This document shows positions 28,225-42,172 of a stretch of 64,000 nt of DNA, one piece after another. Position 1 is the first letter of the stretch. The number at the start of each line of letters is the position of its first letter. Made by a program: the position numbers and the translations under genes. Source of the DNA: Theropithecus gelada (lineage: Eukaryota > Chordata > Mammalia > Primates > Cercopithecidae); the NCBI RefSeq assembly GCF_003255815.1, contig NC_037672.1:102000387-102064386 (forward strand). The letters are read 5' to 3'. Below the pieces are notes generated by a model. That model searched no databases, was not told the origin of the DNA, and saw only the letters and a list, made by a program, of their open reading frames with translations.

Positions 28225-30952
28225 CTATAAAAAAAAGAGCAAGAAAACAAGTTAGGCTTTCTTTCTATGCCAATATAAAATTAGATTTTTCTCCTTTACA
28301 CTTCAACAATATTTTTAGCTACCAATATACAACATAATGACTTGTATATTTCAACATTTAATAAAAAGAAGAAATGATCAATCTTATAACATGACAATAA
28401 TTAGAATATTGAATTTAATGCTAACTTGCTGAATATACTGATTAAAACACATTGGTTTAAAAATATAGGAAATGTAGCCTGAAACACACATAGGAAGCAG
28501 AATAAAGGGAAAGTTCAACCTCTTAACCAATATTAGGAAGACCAGTCAGCACAGGTACTTAAAATCTTTATCTGCCTTGCAGAATGCCTACATCATTTTG
28601 AGTGGATCATCTTACTGTCACGATAACACGCACACAGAAGGCACAATCACATCATGAAAAAAGAAAGGATTCACTTTTGCTAGTTAGCTTTCTACATTAG
28701 TCATTTCTAATGATAGCTATTTATTTTGTATTTTTGTATTTCTAAAGACACAATCAGCTATGCAAATGGTCTTAAACATGAGTGAGACATGTAAGCATTC
28801 TATGCAGTTAAAATGACTATGATTAAATTACTGTGCTTCTAATCACCCTAACAAAAATGCAACCGAAAACTGAAACTGAAATTTAGGTCACTGTTTTATG
28901 TACAAAAATCACAATATATACATACATATCCAATTATGTAAAGCTGATGTTCAAAATTCAGTTAAGTAATTTATTCTGAAGATTTTCTTAAATGACAGAA
29001 TAATAACAAATATCAATATTACCTGCAATACTTATCAATTATTAAATTCTAAACACATTTTATAGTCAAATGAGAACTATACTGATAAAACATATCACTG
29101 TTTCAAAGTGAGTTTCTATTTTCAACAAATTAATATATATATAAAGCAAATATATATATAAAGCTAACCAATGATATTCAATGAAGAATAACCACCCTAT
29201 CGAATTGTAAACATCCTATAAATGGTTTCTCCAAAGAAGTATCAAGCTAGCACCAAAGTATAAACAATCCTCCTAACAAAAAGCTTATAGTTACTACGAG
29301 GTTTTCTTGTGAGGTAAATGGTATTTAAGTTTGAATTTTCTATGTACATTAACATCCAATAATTCCTCATGCCATATCCTTCTTTAAAATGTATTCTAAT
29401 GGTATACATAAAACAATCACATGAATATACAGTGAAGATATGCAAGAAACAACAAGCTAAGAATACATTCTCCTGTAAAAGAAAGTTGATTTTATTCCTT
29501 AGACCAGCCCAACAAGCCTGTATAAATCGTAAAATGGCTGCTAAGGATAAATAAGTATATAAATTGATGTGCTGAATGTAAGTGCCAATATATTTACTAG
29601 GTAAACAAAAACACATGAACACATACATATACACACATTTCTTGTAATGCATCTTAAAACATTGTTAATAGCACTTGACTTTTGGATTTCAGAAAATAAA
29701 TACAAAATTCTACTAAAAACCCTCTAATAATTGAGGTTAGCTTTTATTTACTTTCTCACACATGTTATTTGGTTGACATTGTCCTATTGTAATTATGTCA
29801 TCTAGTAATAAAAGTATTGATTAGGATGTCAATTAGAAATCAATAAAATATTTTGGAAAGCAAACCTGCTTTTCACTATCTGTACTAAAATAAGTGTTAA
29901 AAAGACTGTCCTAACAACAAACACAATAAATTTCAAAATGACTGTATTAAGAACAAATCATTGACAAATTACTATCTACCTACTCCAAGTTTGCATATAC
30001 GTATACAGAACAAATCTACCCGAGCAGAGTTTCCTAAAAGCAAAAACAAAAAAGTTCACTATTCCCATGGAAATTGTACTGATCTTATTAATATGTTATG
30101 CCTTACTCCTGATGGTTTCATCGGTTTTCTCCTTTCCAGCTCAGTATGCATACCTGAATCTCTATCATTTGATTTAGTTGGTAAGAAAAACCTCTTCACT
30201 ACTCTCTAAAGTTAACTTTTGAATAAAGTTAATAATTATATGCTTTGATTACATTAATTTAATCATTATTAGGAAGCTATATGAAGTAACAAGAACATTC
30301 CCATTCTAATATTCATGCCTTATACACACACAAAAGCAATAAATGAAAACTTAAAAGTTTATACCAGATGCTAACTCACTGGCTGATGCCAACTAAGAAT
30401 AAATTTTATATAAGTATGCACACTTATATAAATGTAGTCATTTCTAACGAGATAAGTTAGATCCAAGCATATTCATGCAATTATAGATCTATGGTTACAG
30501 ATTCACATATGAAAAATAAACATGTGCATATATATTCATATATATTCACATTTATGTGTATATGTATGACACAGAGATGCCAACTTACTCTCAGATGCCA
30601 ACTGGAAACAAGATTATAAATATATACTTATGTAATCTTGTATCTTGATAAACATATATGTTTACGAAGATAAACAGCAAAAATATATGGAGTACATTTT
30701 TTAAATGAGATGAAGTCCTTATGTCTTAGATATACTTTTAAATCTCTTTTCCAATTCTTGCTCCTCCTGTGCCCCTTTCAGTTATTCAATTTTATTTGCA
30801 ACATTTAGAAAAAGCAAGCTCATCAAATGCCACTTAGGGTCAAAGGTCATTGTTGTGGGAAAAAGATAATCATTTCTCAATACCTGTTAGCAGTAAAAAT
30901 TAATTAAACAATGCAAACATGAGAAAAGCAGAGCAAAGGTTTTCTACACTTA

Positions 30953-30988
30953 CGTGATATTACTGTGCATCGTGATATTACTATGCAT
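30953..30988. repeat. 18-bp tandem duplication (x2)
   Basis: cgtgatattactgtgcat is followed at once by cgtgatattactatgcat, one mismatch. It lies in the CXXC4 intron. Confidence 0.93.
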
Positions 30989-31374
30989 ACATTGAGACCA
31001 GTATGCATCCCCAGATGTAAGAATATGGACAGTTTATTGCAGGAGAAGTGAGAAGGTAAGCAGGGAAGCCTCTTTTAAAAATTATTTCTTCCTTATGTTA
31101 AGATCCTTGAGGTCAAAAAGCCTAAAAACGATTAGTTGGGAAATCACCAAATAAAATATGTGAGAAAAATTAGGAAAACTACTGGTGCAGTAATTAGAAA
31201 ATAATCAAGGCACACACCAGAAATTTGTAGTAAGGTTTCTGTAACTAACAGTTGTATTTCAGGATTTTAAGTGTCAAAACTCTTTAGGGGCCTGTAGTCT
31301 ACCCAAAACAGATGTATATTTAATCTCCTGCCCACTTTTCATCAGGAACAATGGAAATGTACTTTAGGACTGAT

Positions 31375-31436
31375 TGAGTTTGTTTCAGCCAAGCTGGGTG
31401 AAGCATGAGTTTGTTTCAGCCAAGCTGGGTGAAGCA
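31375..31436. repeat. 31-bp perfect tandem duplication (x2)
   Basis: Two adjacent identical 31-bp units containing tttcagccaagctgggtgaa at 31375-31405 and 31406-31436. Identity suggests a recent event. Confidence 0.95.
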
Positions 31437-32937
31437 ACAATGTTTTCATAGATAAAATGTGGAGTTAAAACTATAGGTGTCTAACTAAGTTTATACTAAT
31501 TTGAGGACACGTATTTTTTCATTCTGTCAACTAATGAGGTTATCCCTGTAAGAAGACTTGTTTTTAAATGGTGCAGGGGCTCAGCACACCAATGTGGGAG
31601 ATTAAATACCCTGACCAGCTAGCTACCTTTGGATTATATAAATTCAAAGTCCCAGCTAGGGATTCACACTCTTGATGAGATTACAGTGACTTTCTGGATC
31701 TCAGTGTTGCTTGCAGGGGATCTTTATCCTGAGTGACAGGAAAGCCAGATTCCCCTGAAGAGAAGGGGGTGGGGAGGTAAAGAATAGAATTGAGTTGATC
31801 AGCATTGTTTAAGGCAGCCTTCACTGTTCATGCAGGTGCAAACACTGACACACAGCCATCTTGCTCCCAGGAGGCCTGTGGAGAAACCTGCAGCCCCAGC
31901 TCTCTTTCCGGTACTGCTGTAAAGCACAGTGTTCCACAGAACTCATCCCTACACAGGCCAGGTACAACACTACCCTCAAGTCTAAAGGAGTCTTCGGTTT
32001 CTCCCTAAATTACATGAAAAATAAGGGAATTTCCTTGAATAAAAGAATGATAAAATCCAAGTCCAAGTACATTTTATATTTACTTTTAAAAATAAATTTA
32101 AAAATTAATAATGTCCCTGGAAGATATATATTTCAGTTTGATTTTCATTAAATCAGCAGTGAAGAAATAATTAAACAACCTAAAATAATAAAGAATACGA
32201 AAGGCTTTCACCTTAAGGATTTTAGCATGTTTCTCTTTTCATACCTGTGAAGAAGTCACATGGAAAGTGGTATCATCAGGTGAAGAATGCATCTACATAT
32301 TCTTGTCATAAGTATGTCAAGTCTAATAAAACATCAGCTCCTAAAAGCTGAAAATGGGGTATCTCTAACTCTGTACATATGAGGATATGTGGATTGGCCA
32401 TTCATATCTAGGTACAGTGTGTAAAATGTAGCAATATTTACAAAATTGCACTTAAAACTTATAACAATATTAGACCTGAGATTTCAAAAAGGAAATTAAT
32501 GATAACTTTTGATGCTGAAATTCACCTTACATACAATTTTAAATTGAGATCATGATTATGACCCTAGAAATGTCTAGAACTAGAGTTAAACCTATCTTTC
32601 CAATATTTATTCATATACTTTCAAATCAAAAATTTCAGTGACTCACCTAGGCCTTCAAAATTCTACTGTGGAACAAGACGGCTCTCATGATTTCCAACTG
32701 GAGGTCACTATTTGGGGATACCATTATTTCTATACTAATCAAAAATAATTTCCTGTTTTCCCATTTCTTATTAAAGAAACAAAAGTCATGAAATCATTTT
32801 ATGATTCCCATATAATCGTGAAGCATGCTTTTATCCCAACCAAACTTAGGGTTATTTTAGGCTGTAGTTAGCCAACACCACCTATTGTATAACCTTTTGA
32901 AATATTGTTTTCACTATGAGGAGGCCCACTATAAGTT

Positions 32938-32941
<4 letters not shown>

Positions 32942-32983
<42 letters not shown>

Positions 32984-33263
32984 AGACGGAGTCTCGCTGT
33001 GTCTCCCAGGCTGGAGTGCAGTGGCGTGATCTCGGCTCACTGCAAGCTCCGCCCCCCGGGTTCACGCCATTCTCCCGCCTCAGCCTCCCAAGTAGCTGAG
33101 ACTACAGGCGCCCGCCACCACGCCCGGCTAGTTTTTTGTATTTTTAGTAGAGACGGGGTTTCACCATGTTAGCCAGGATAGTCTCGATCTCCTGACCTCG
33201 TGATCCACCCGCCTCGGCCTCCCAAAGTGCTGGGATTACAGGCTTGAGCCACCGCGCCCGGCC
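32942..33263 (-). mobile_element. Young full-length AluY with 25-bp target duplication
   Basis: Poly-T of about 40 then the complete antisense Alu, ending 'gcttgagccaccgcgcccgg'. Flanking direct repeats of 25 bp (tgaggaggcccactataagt plus ttctt) lie at 32917-32941 and 33264-33288 and are identical. The 'cttgag' variant (complement of ctcaag) suggests an Old World monkey subfamily. Confidence 0.95.
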
Positions 33264-35154
33264 TGAGGAGGCCCACTATAAGTTTCTTAGACTTCTGGGC
33301 ATCTGAGGCCTTGCTACTGGAAACCTTCACTGTATTCAAGTCTATCATTTCACACTAGAATGCAAAGACCTTAATGAATCACTGAAATTCTGCAGTAGAA
33401 AGTATGCAAATAAATATGACAAAACATAATAATGGACCCCATTGTTTGCCTTTAGTTATTCAATTATATAGATTTCATTTGTGGCTATATATAAAACTTT
33501 CAAACTTCAGAAATTTCTGGATGAACAAATGCAAGAAGGTTCCTTATGGTGAAAAAAACTACCTTTTTTTCTGATTTGATTCATGAAGAATGCTAAAACA
33601 TTGTTATACAGGTTCTTGATTATGTTACTGACAAAATTTCAAAATCTACTTGGAGAAATGGAAAGTTGTATTACATATACAGTATTGTGAATATGAACAA
33701 CCAGACTGACACACGTTAATGCATAGTAATATGAATCTTTGAATAATTAATAATTATGATATAAAATAATGCCAAGCAAAGGTGAACACCTCCCCAACAA
33801 GTTTTTAGCAGAAAGATGTTTCTATATTCCATTTGTAAGTGATAAATTTTAGGAATCATAGTCTAGTAACTAAAATAGAGTTATTAGAAAACACTGGTAA
33901 AGTATAGGCTAATAATATAAGAGAACCATTAATGATAATCACACCGTCCAATAATTTATTGCTATTATAAACAAGATAAGATTTTATTAATAATATCTAA
34001 ATTTAATATTTGGAGTAATGTAAGTATATACTGTTTCCATTTTTTAAATTATACCTCACTTTTTTCTTCTGTGTTGTAATAAATCCATATTATGTATTTA
34101 ATGTATAGCAGATTAATTTTTCCCATAATCCAGATTCATTTATTACATAACTGTATGTCTTTGGTATAATCACACCTTATTTTGGTCATTACCCAAATAT
34201 AAACTAAAAACAACTTTCAACATCATCCACTAACTGGAATATTAGACCCCTATTTAAAAAGGGGGAAGTACCAAATAACTAGATAATTTTTATGACATAA
34301 CTTTTGGAGGCTTTAAATATTATTATAGGAAACATTCCATATTTTGGTTTCCAAATTGCCATTTGTGACCAAGATTTCTCCAATTAATGATGGAGAACTA
34401 GAGATGGCCTTTTCATTGATAATTGATTCTCCCTTGGCTGTTACTCCTGTTGCTCTCTTTGCCTTGCACTCCTACACTGCAACCACCACAGTCACCATCA
34501 CCACTGTGACAACATGATTTTAGACTGTGACAGTGTGACTTTAGGAGGTAAACCTAGCTAACTTTTGCAAATGGAAAGAGGACTTTACATATTATGTTGT
34601 AAAGGCACTAAGTCAAGTCCATATGGTGATAAAGCTTGTCATGAAAACAGATGTCTAAAGGAGAATGTGTGTACAGGGTGGGAGTGGGTTGGTGGGAGGT
34701 AAAATGATAGACAGATTAACACCACGATTCACACTGGTCCAGAAGTGACCAAAAAATATACCCAATTTTGGCCATAGATCTAACGTAACTAGTTAAGCAA
34801 GTCTCTTGATAATACTATGTGTGTATAATTCTATTTCAGTTAAATTTGGTAAAAATACTTCAAACCACATCATTCTAACAAATAAGTAAATTTAGTGTAT
34901 TATAAATGGGTACTTTAGTGGTTAAAATGTTCTCACCCATATAAAAATAAAACATAGCATGGTGGTACCATGGTAAACAGAAAGAGGAAAATCTTTCAAT
35001 AATTCACAAATTTAAAAGGTATTTATCAAAACAATTTTATATATTTAACCTTATGTGTAAGAGAGAATGTGAAAGAAAATTAGAAGTAAAATTAAGATTT
35101 ATAAAGTAAAAATTAGGTTAATAAAATCAATACTACATCTTCAAGAATGGTTGA

Positions 35155-35280
35155 AAATATTTATATATATTCCTATGTTCATATTTCATTTGCATGTATA
35201 CATATGAATAAATATATGTGGTTATAGACTCTAAATAAATATGTGTGCATATATATGAATATATATGTGTGTATAAAAGT
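35155..35280. repeat. AT-rich / (TA)(TG)-type low-complexity tract
   Basis: Repeated tatata, atatgtgtg and atatatgaat segments without a clean unit. Confidence 0.7.
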
Positions 35281-35930
35281 TCAACAATTCAACTTCTTCT
35301 CAAGTAATTCCTGTTGAATGCAGCAATATAGCATTAGGTGAGTTCACTGTGAATTAGCCATTGAAAAACAATGAGTAGTCTTTTCCAGACCAAGTGGTTG
35401 GACACTTTTGAAGATCTGGTTAATTTTAAAGCAGTCAGTGTAAATATTGATATAAAATACTAGAAAATGAGAAATCACTTTATCTTCGGAGGCAATGTTT
35501 AACCTGACTATCAAAGCTATGATTTGGACACCCTCTAATTTATATGAAAATAAAGTAGTTACACTTAACCTCCATAAGCAAATCAATATGGTGTATCTCT
35601 TTTATTATTACAGTTCTGAGATCTGAGAAATATTTATTTCTTAATTACATAAAAGCGAAAATAAGTTTAATAGAAATTTTCCTGCTAGGCTAAGTCAAGT
35701 AGCATTTTGGATGTAGTCACTGAACTTCATGTGGCTCAGAATCTGTTATGAACCATACAACCACTGGGACAGACTCCACCTAAAATTCACAGCATGTTTT
35801 ACGTTTATGAACTACTGAAAGGAATTTAGAAAACATTAATTCTAAATATTTCTGTCAACTAGATGCTATCACCAAAATAATTTACTTTGATTAAAACTAT
35901 AGTTCTAAGAATAACATGTAGCTTTTGTTG

Positions 35931-36030
35931 TCCCTCCCTCCCTCCTTTTCTCCTTCCTTCCTTCCTTCCTTCCTTCCTTCCTTCCTTCCTTCGCTCCCAC
36001 CTTCCCTCCCTCCCTTTATTCCTTCCTTTC
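35931..36030. repeat. (CCTT)n/(CCCT)n pyrimidine microsatellite
   Basis: Tetranucleotide CCTT and CCCT units on the plus strand (GGAA/GGGA on the CXXC4 transcript strand). Confidence 0.95.
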
Positions 36031-36791
36031 AATTGCCATCATATGGAATGCTCAAATTCACAATCACTCTGACTTTGACTTTCGGTCTTTTCTCTTAATT
36101 ATCTTTTAAAATAATAAAATTGAAAAATATACGGTCAATAATAATTTAATTTTTATCAAGTCTTTACATGTTTCTTAACTGTTTAGAAATATACTTTGGT
36201 TCATCTATCTCATCAAGAAGATAAATACTATTAAGCATTTTCCACTACCATAACATCATGGTAGGCATTTGCTCTTATGCTGGAACAAATTCTCAAGTAT
36301 TTAGATTCTAATTTCTCCTCAGGAAGTTTTCATGAACTACCTCTTTTTCTGTAAGTATCATGTGCTCCATCCAGAGTATATAAATCTATGTAGAACATAG
36401 CCACATTCAGATAGTCAAATAACTAACAAAGGAAATTAATACGTTTAATTTTTCACCATAGGATTTATAAGATGTAGTGATTGATATCATTCACATCATC
36501 ATTCTTCGGTAGCCTTTTTTATATACCCGATTCTGTATTTTCTTAGAAATTCTCCTTATGATTACTTAAAAAGTACACTGATATTTTGTACTATCAGTTT
36601 ATTATAGGAGTTGGATAGCCTCGAGCTCCCTAAACACTGTCATTAGTTTCGAGCGCTCATTTTCCCATCTTGGCCTTTCTATGTTTCTAATTGCAGATTG
36701 CAGACTTGAAAATTACTTTTAAAAATATTTTTTAAAAAATCCTGAAAACATACTAGTTTTCCTGAAACTAGATTTTCCATCATGGTAAATG

Positions 36792-36840
36792 AAAAAACAA
36801 AAACAAAAACAAACAAACAAACAAAACAAAACAAAAAAAC
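36792..36840. repeat. (AAAC)n simple repeat
   Basis: Interrupted AAAC/AAAAC units. Confidence 0.9.
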
Positions 36841-37033
36841 AATGCTTAGTGGTTCTAGTGGATCTAAACCCAGACCCATGACACCTTTCCATAAATTCTG
36901 AGACATTAACTATTGCTTCTCATTTCTTATTTAAACCAGACTCAAGATGACCTTAAGTATGCCATTTCTTTTTGCCAATATGCCCCTTTCTGATTTCCCT
37001 TAAAGAGTAGCAATCCTGTAACCTTCCTGTATT

Positions 37034-37126
37034 TCCTTCCTCTCTTCCTTGCTTTTATCTTCCCTCTATCCCTCCCTCCCTCCCTCCCTCCCTTCCTTCC
37101 TTCCTTCCCTTCTTTCTCTCTTCCAA
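37034..37126. repeat. (CCCT)n/(CCTT)n pyrimidine microsatellite
   Basis: A second pyrimidine tetranucleotide block about 1 kb from the one at 35931, with CCCT units then CCTT units. Confidence 0.94.
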
Positions 37127-37421
37127 TATAATCTTTTCTCTTATTCAGGTAAAACAAAGTTTTCCAGCACTCTGTAAAATATGCCTTGAAATAAAACAGA
37201 AAATATAATACTACAGAATCACATGAGGTAGCAAGGCAGAGATCATATTAGTCTGTGTTACTTATCTAGATGTGGAGAACTAAACCAAGGATGAGTCAAG
37301 GAATTCTAAAGCTTTTAAATAGGTGTGAGATTGCTTACAGAATTTTCTAAAATTTCAATGTTAGTTTAAATGTGGCCATTTGTCCATTTCTTGGACTGAA
37401 AATTTAAAATACAAATAGGGA

Positions 37422-37717
37422 GGCCGGGTGTGGTGGCTCATGCCTATAATCCCAGCACTGTGGGAGGCTGGGGTGGGTGGATTGCATGAGGTCAGGAGTT
37501 CAAGACCAGCCTGACCAACATGGTGAAACCCCATCTCTACTAAAAAAATACAAAAATTAGCCAGGCATCATGGTGCACGCCTGTAATCCCAGCTGCTCAG
37601 GAGGCTGAGGCATGAGAATAGCTAGAACCCAGGAAGTAGAAGTTGCAGTGAGCTGAGATCATGCCACTGCACTCCAGACTGGGCAACAGACCAAGACCCT
37701 GTCTCAAGGAAAAAAAA
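37422..37717 (+). mobile_element. Alu, sense, older subfamily
   Basis: 'ggccgggtgtggtggctcat' head to 'gggcaacagaccaagaccctgtctc' and a short A tail, followed by a TA/CA-rich tract to about 37765. Scattered mutations fit AluS or AluJ. Confidence 0.93.
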
Positions 37718-39996
37718 TATATATACACATATATATAGTTCCATATATATATACACACATATATGGACTAAGGACTAAGACCTAGAGCTAGAGAATTACA
37801 TGTGTATTGTAAACAGAGCAGGAATAAAGAACATTTAAGGTTCTTTAAGCCAGGATGTGTGTATGTGTGTATATATGCATGTACATATATATTGGTATAC
37901 ACATATGTATGTATACATGGAACTTAAGTCTTGGAAGATAACAGTTCCACCTAAACATTTGTTAAATTGAATTGAATTTATCAAGGGTTTACTATGTGCT
38001 AATTAATACCATATATTCATGAATAGGCAGCATAGGTATAGACCTGCCTGGAATAAGTAAAAGTACACTATTTGTAGAAACATTTCAATTTTACTCTGTA
38101 TCTTGTTAACATCGTTCAAATATAATTTCTTTCCTTCTACAGACTTGTTCAATAGTGATGCTGCTGTTGCTAGATTAGTGTTTTTCAAACTTGACTGCAA
38201 CCAAAAGTTATAAATACATTTTACACAGCAACTCAGCACATAGACACACATACATTTCTTTAAGTGTACATAACTGAAACAGAAGTTGAACAGTACTTGC
38301 TATTACTACATGTGATAAGCTCATACATTTTCTGCTCCATTCTATTCTAATCTACTTTCTAAAAAATCATGATGGTAAGTTAAAACATTGGTTTCATGGA
38401 CCACCAACATACTGTCACCAGCAGTTTGATAAACATACCTCCATACTATAGAAAAATGAATTCATGTGAAAAGAATCACATGAGGAAAATCTAAAACCAC
38501 TCCACTTCATGATGAATTTAACTCTACATATAGCAGCATTACAAAGAAGAGCTAATGTATTTTTCCTATGATGGAAACAAGCCAATATTCTCTCTCTTGT
38601 TTTTCATGGACTAAAGGTAGAGCATACAAAATATTTCATGTTTAATGGAAGACTCCACAACTTTTCACTTCTTATACATCTACATATGACTGTTAATTTT
38701 ATCCTTTTTTTCTTATCTTCACTCCATTAAGATAATCACTTCTCTATTTTATCCTAGTTTTTTAAAAAAAGCATTGCCAATAGAGAAGTTATTCCCAAGC
38801 ATAGTTATTTTTCTACCCCGATTCACCCACACTAGTTCTTGCCATTTCCAAATGATTAAATTCATATGGTCTTCTATTCACTTAAAAATGTATTTAATCT
38901 TGTCTCATTCTCTAAATTTTGGAGAAAATATATCTTCTCTGGCATTTGCCAGATTTGCTGAAATAGAAATGTCCATAATTTTTCCTAATCTACAAACATA
39001 TATCCCTTTCTTTCCTCATCCTTCTTGATCCCTATCATTATAGTATTACCAATAATCCAGTTGTGGTTTGGTGTGGGTTTTTTGACTTTTGTCTTTTAGT
39101 CTTTGGGCAAGAAACAGCACTTTCAGCACCGTCTTTCCCATAGTCTGACACTTTACTTTCTCAAGAACGTTTTCTAAAATATGAATTTTAATGCAGAAGA
39201 GACACAAATGGGATACCATTTTCCACCCATCTTGGAAGTATTCTCTTTTAGTTACACTTTGGAATTATTCTACCAAATGTTTCAAATGCATAAGTAAAAA
39301 TAATAACATCAGCTATAACACAATCTGTTTTTCCTTATCTCTAACTCATCTGCCACTCCACTCAAGCCTCAGCTGACTCTCATACCAAAAGTATTGGGTC
39401 GTCATTAAAAAAATACATCTTTTAAAAAAATATTTTCTATCATCTGAAAAAACTCTTATAACAGCTGAAGCAAAGCATAAATCCATAATTCCATCTTGTC
39501 AAAGTTCTTTCTATACACTGCATTGGATTCTGGCTTAAATATTCCTTTCTCCTTTGTTTCTCATCTTTCTTGGTCAGCATTACAAATCTTTTAGGGCTTA
39601 TCACTATTTTTCCCCAGAAAAACACCAGCTATTCCTATTAATGCTTAGTAACTGTCCTCATTTTTAAAAATATTCTGTTTTTAGCCAAAAACAAACAGAA
39701 AAACTTCATATAGCTACTTTACTTTTTATGTAAAATGATTATCTACCTGTTTTATTTCCTATGTATACTTATATGTATATATTTTCCAATTTTCCAAATT
39801 TGTTAAATATGTTCACTTTCCAATATTTGTTACACAAGTTTTCCAACTGGAATTCATTTCTTTCTTACAAAAATTCTCTTGACTTCACAAATTCACATTT
39901 AGAATATCTCTGTGTCTTGGAAATATAATAGTCAAATAAAAGCATTGGGTTAGTAATGTGAAACATACACACACATCTATTGAAATATATAAAAAT

Positions 39997-40304
39997 GGCC
40001 GGGCGCGGTGGCTCAAGCCTGTAATCCCAGCACTTTGGGAGGCCGAGGCGGGTGGATCATGAGGTCAGAAGATCGAGACTATCCTGGCTAACATGGTGAA
40101 ACCCCGTCTCTACTAAAAATACAAAAAACTAGCCGGGCGTGGTGGCGGGCGCCTGTAGTCTCAGCTACTTGGGAGGCTGAGGCGGGAGAATGGCGTGAAC
40201 CCGGGAGGCTGAGCTTGCAGTGAGCCGAGATCACGCCACTGCACTCCAGCCTGGGAGCACAGCGAGACTCCGTCTCAAAAAAAAAAAAAAAAAAAAAAAA
40301 AAAA
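39997..40304 (+). mobile_element. Young full-length AluY (Old World monkey type)
   Basis: Nearly intact from 'ggccgggcgcggtggctcaa' to a 28-base A tail. A perfect 15-bp target duplication gaaatatataaaaat lies at 39982-39996 and 40305-40319. Low divergence and an intact CpG-rich head indicate recent insertion. Confidence 0.96.
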
Positions 40305-42137
40305 GAAATATATAAAAATTAATAGTGGTGATATGTCTGTGGTAAGGAAGGAGAAAGAGCACTAAATAATTGAAATTGGCTCACCACATTGACTGACTTC
40401 GCTGGATAATATGCTCAGTTTCCTAAGACATTTGACAATGCAAGTACAGGAACAAGGAAAACATGTTCAATTAGATTTATCTCTTTCCAAGTAAACTCAA
40501 GCCATATCTTTGCCAACTGCGTGATTAAAACAAATATTCAAAAACCACACACCACTAATGGACATCTGGACTTTAATGTCTGAAAACTATAAGTAACCTG
40601 TTGGTTTGTTATCTATAAATACGGTTGCCTTATTCTCCATTTTTATTGATGGTTTTAAAACTGGACTGAGAAATTATATAGCATCTTTTAGTTTGCCAAC
40701 AGTATTAAACTACATACCATATTAAAACGTTATAAGGTAGGTTGATATTACTTTCATCTTATTGATGAGGAAATAAAGTTCAGAGAAGTTATGCTGATGT
40801 ACCTAACATTGTTCAACTGTTAAGTTACTTGATACTAGTGGCTCTTTTTACAATTTTGTATCTATCTGGTCACATGGAGCACATAAAATTTTAAATAAAA
40901 AGAAATTAAAATCTAGGAGCTTAGTCATCTATTTCCTGAATATAATTTATGTCGTTTATTATAAACCAAAGAAATACATCTTGAATATGAGGTCTTTGAA
41001 AAAGTAATTGCTTGCTTTGCCACAGTCTCTTTAGTAAAAAATGTAGTGGGAAATAAATGGGTTAAAGATTAAGAAAGAGGAAGCCAAAAAATTCAGCAGG
41101 CTTGATTTCATACCTAGCTATGGATTCTCATGTTCTTAAAATAAATTAAGAGAAAGCCCAGAAGTTTCACAGAGGAAAAAATATTTCTCATAACGTTTTA
41201 CAGTAGAAGTTAACAAGCCTGCTGGGACCCTTTTAGCCCCTGCAGAGCTAAGTCTTCAACATTATTAAATGGCTGTCGCATCTGAAGTATGGTACAACAT
41301 AACTCAATAAACAACAGAAAACGTAAGATGCTGAATGGAGGGAGGCTTTTTGATTACCCCAAAGAATAATTCAATTTCAGGACAGGTGTTTGCATGTGAT
41401 GGAACAAGATATGACTCAAGGATAAAATCACTCTTACGCCCCTCCCCCAATATTTTGAAAATCCTAAGACTAATAGCAAAATGCTAGATTTAAAAGTATG
41501 TTAAAAATGGGCAGAAACACTGAAGCACAAATGAAGGAACAAAATTACACATGCACAAAATTCTCAAAATTTACATGGATTACAAAAAATATATACTTTC
41601 TTGAAAACAATTTTTTATAAAAGATTATGCTTCCTAGAACACCCTGCTGCCCCACCTAAGGTCATCTGACATGTTAATCAGTGACTAAAAGTCACATTAC
41701 TAATAAAATTTAGATTTTATTTTCAGTTCATTTTTGCTTTTTTACAAACTAATCTGGGAATAAAGAGAAACTATAAAAGAATTAGTCCTTTCTCCAATTT
41801 GTATATTTACATGGCCCTTCAAATAAATCTTGAATTTAACTCATGACTTTAACTAGATATTTCTATATGACAAATGCAAGCATTTATTTTTGGTATTTTG
41901 CATAATGCGAGTAAAAATAAATTTGAGAAATTAAAGCATATCCACTCATATTGAACAGTAGGACATTAGGTCAAGCTTTTTCAGAGCAAATTAAAGTGAA
42001 ATGTTTCCTGCATATTCAGACAATCTGTCCAATTGAGGTTGAGCAGTAAATTCTAAGAGCACCAACAACTTTAGACAACTTTCTGAAAAGCACACTTTCA
42101 ACCTACGCCTGAGAAACACTCAAATAGTATAATGATT

Positions 42138-42172
42138 TACTTTGTATCCAGAAAGATACTTTGTATCCAGAA
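42138..42172. repeat. 16-bp near-tandem duplication
   Basis: tactttgtatccagaa is present at 42138-42153 (with ttac start) and 42157-42172, period 19. Confidence 0.8.

Noticed and set aside
29242..29652. 136-codon minus-strand ORF in the CXXC4 intron
   Set aside because: No similarity to any protein I recognise, AT-rich codon content and no splice context; likely chance.
35931..37126. Short tandem blocks considered as a CRISPR-like array
   Set aside because: They are tetranucleotide microsatellites without spacers, in a vertebrate genome.
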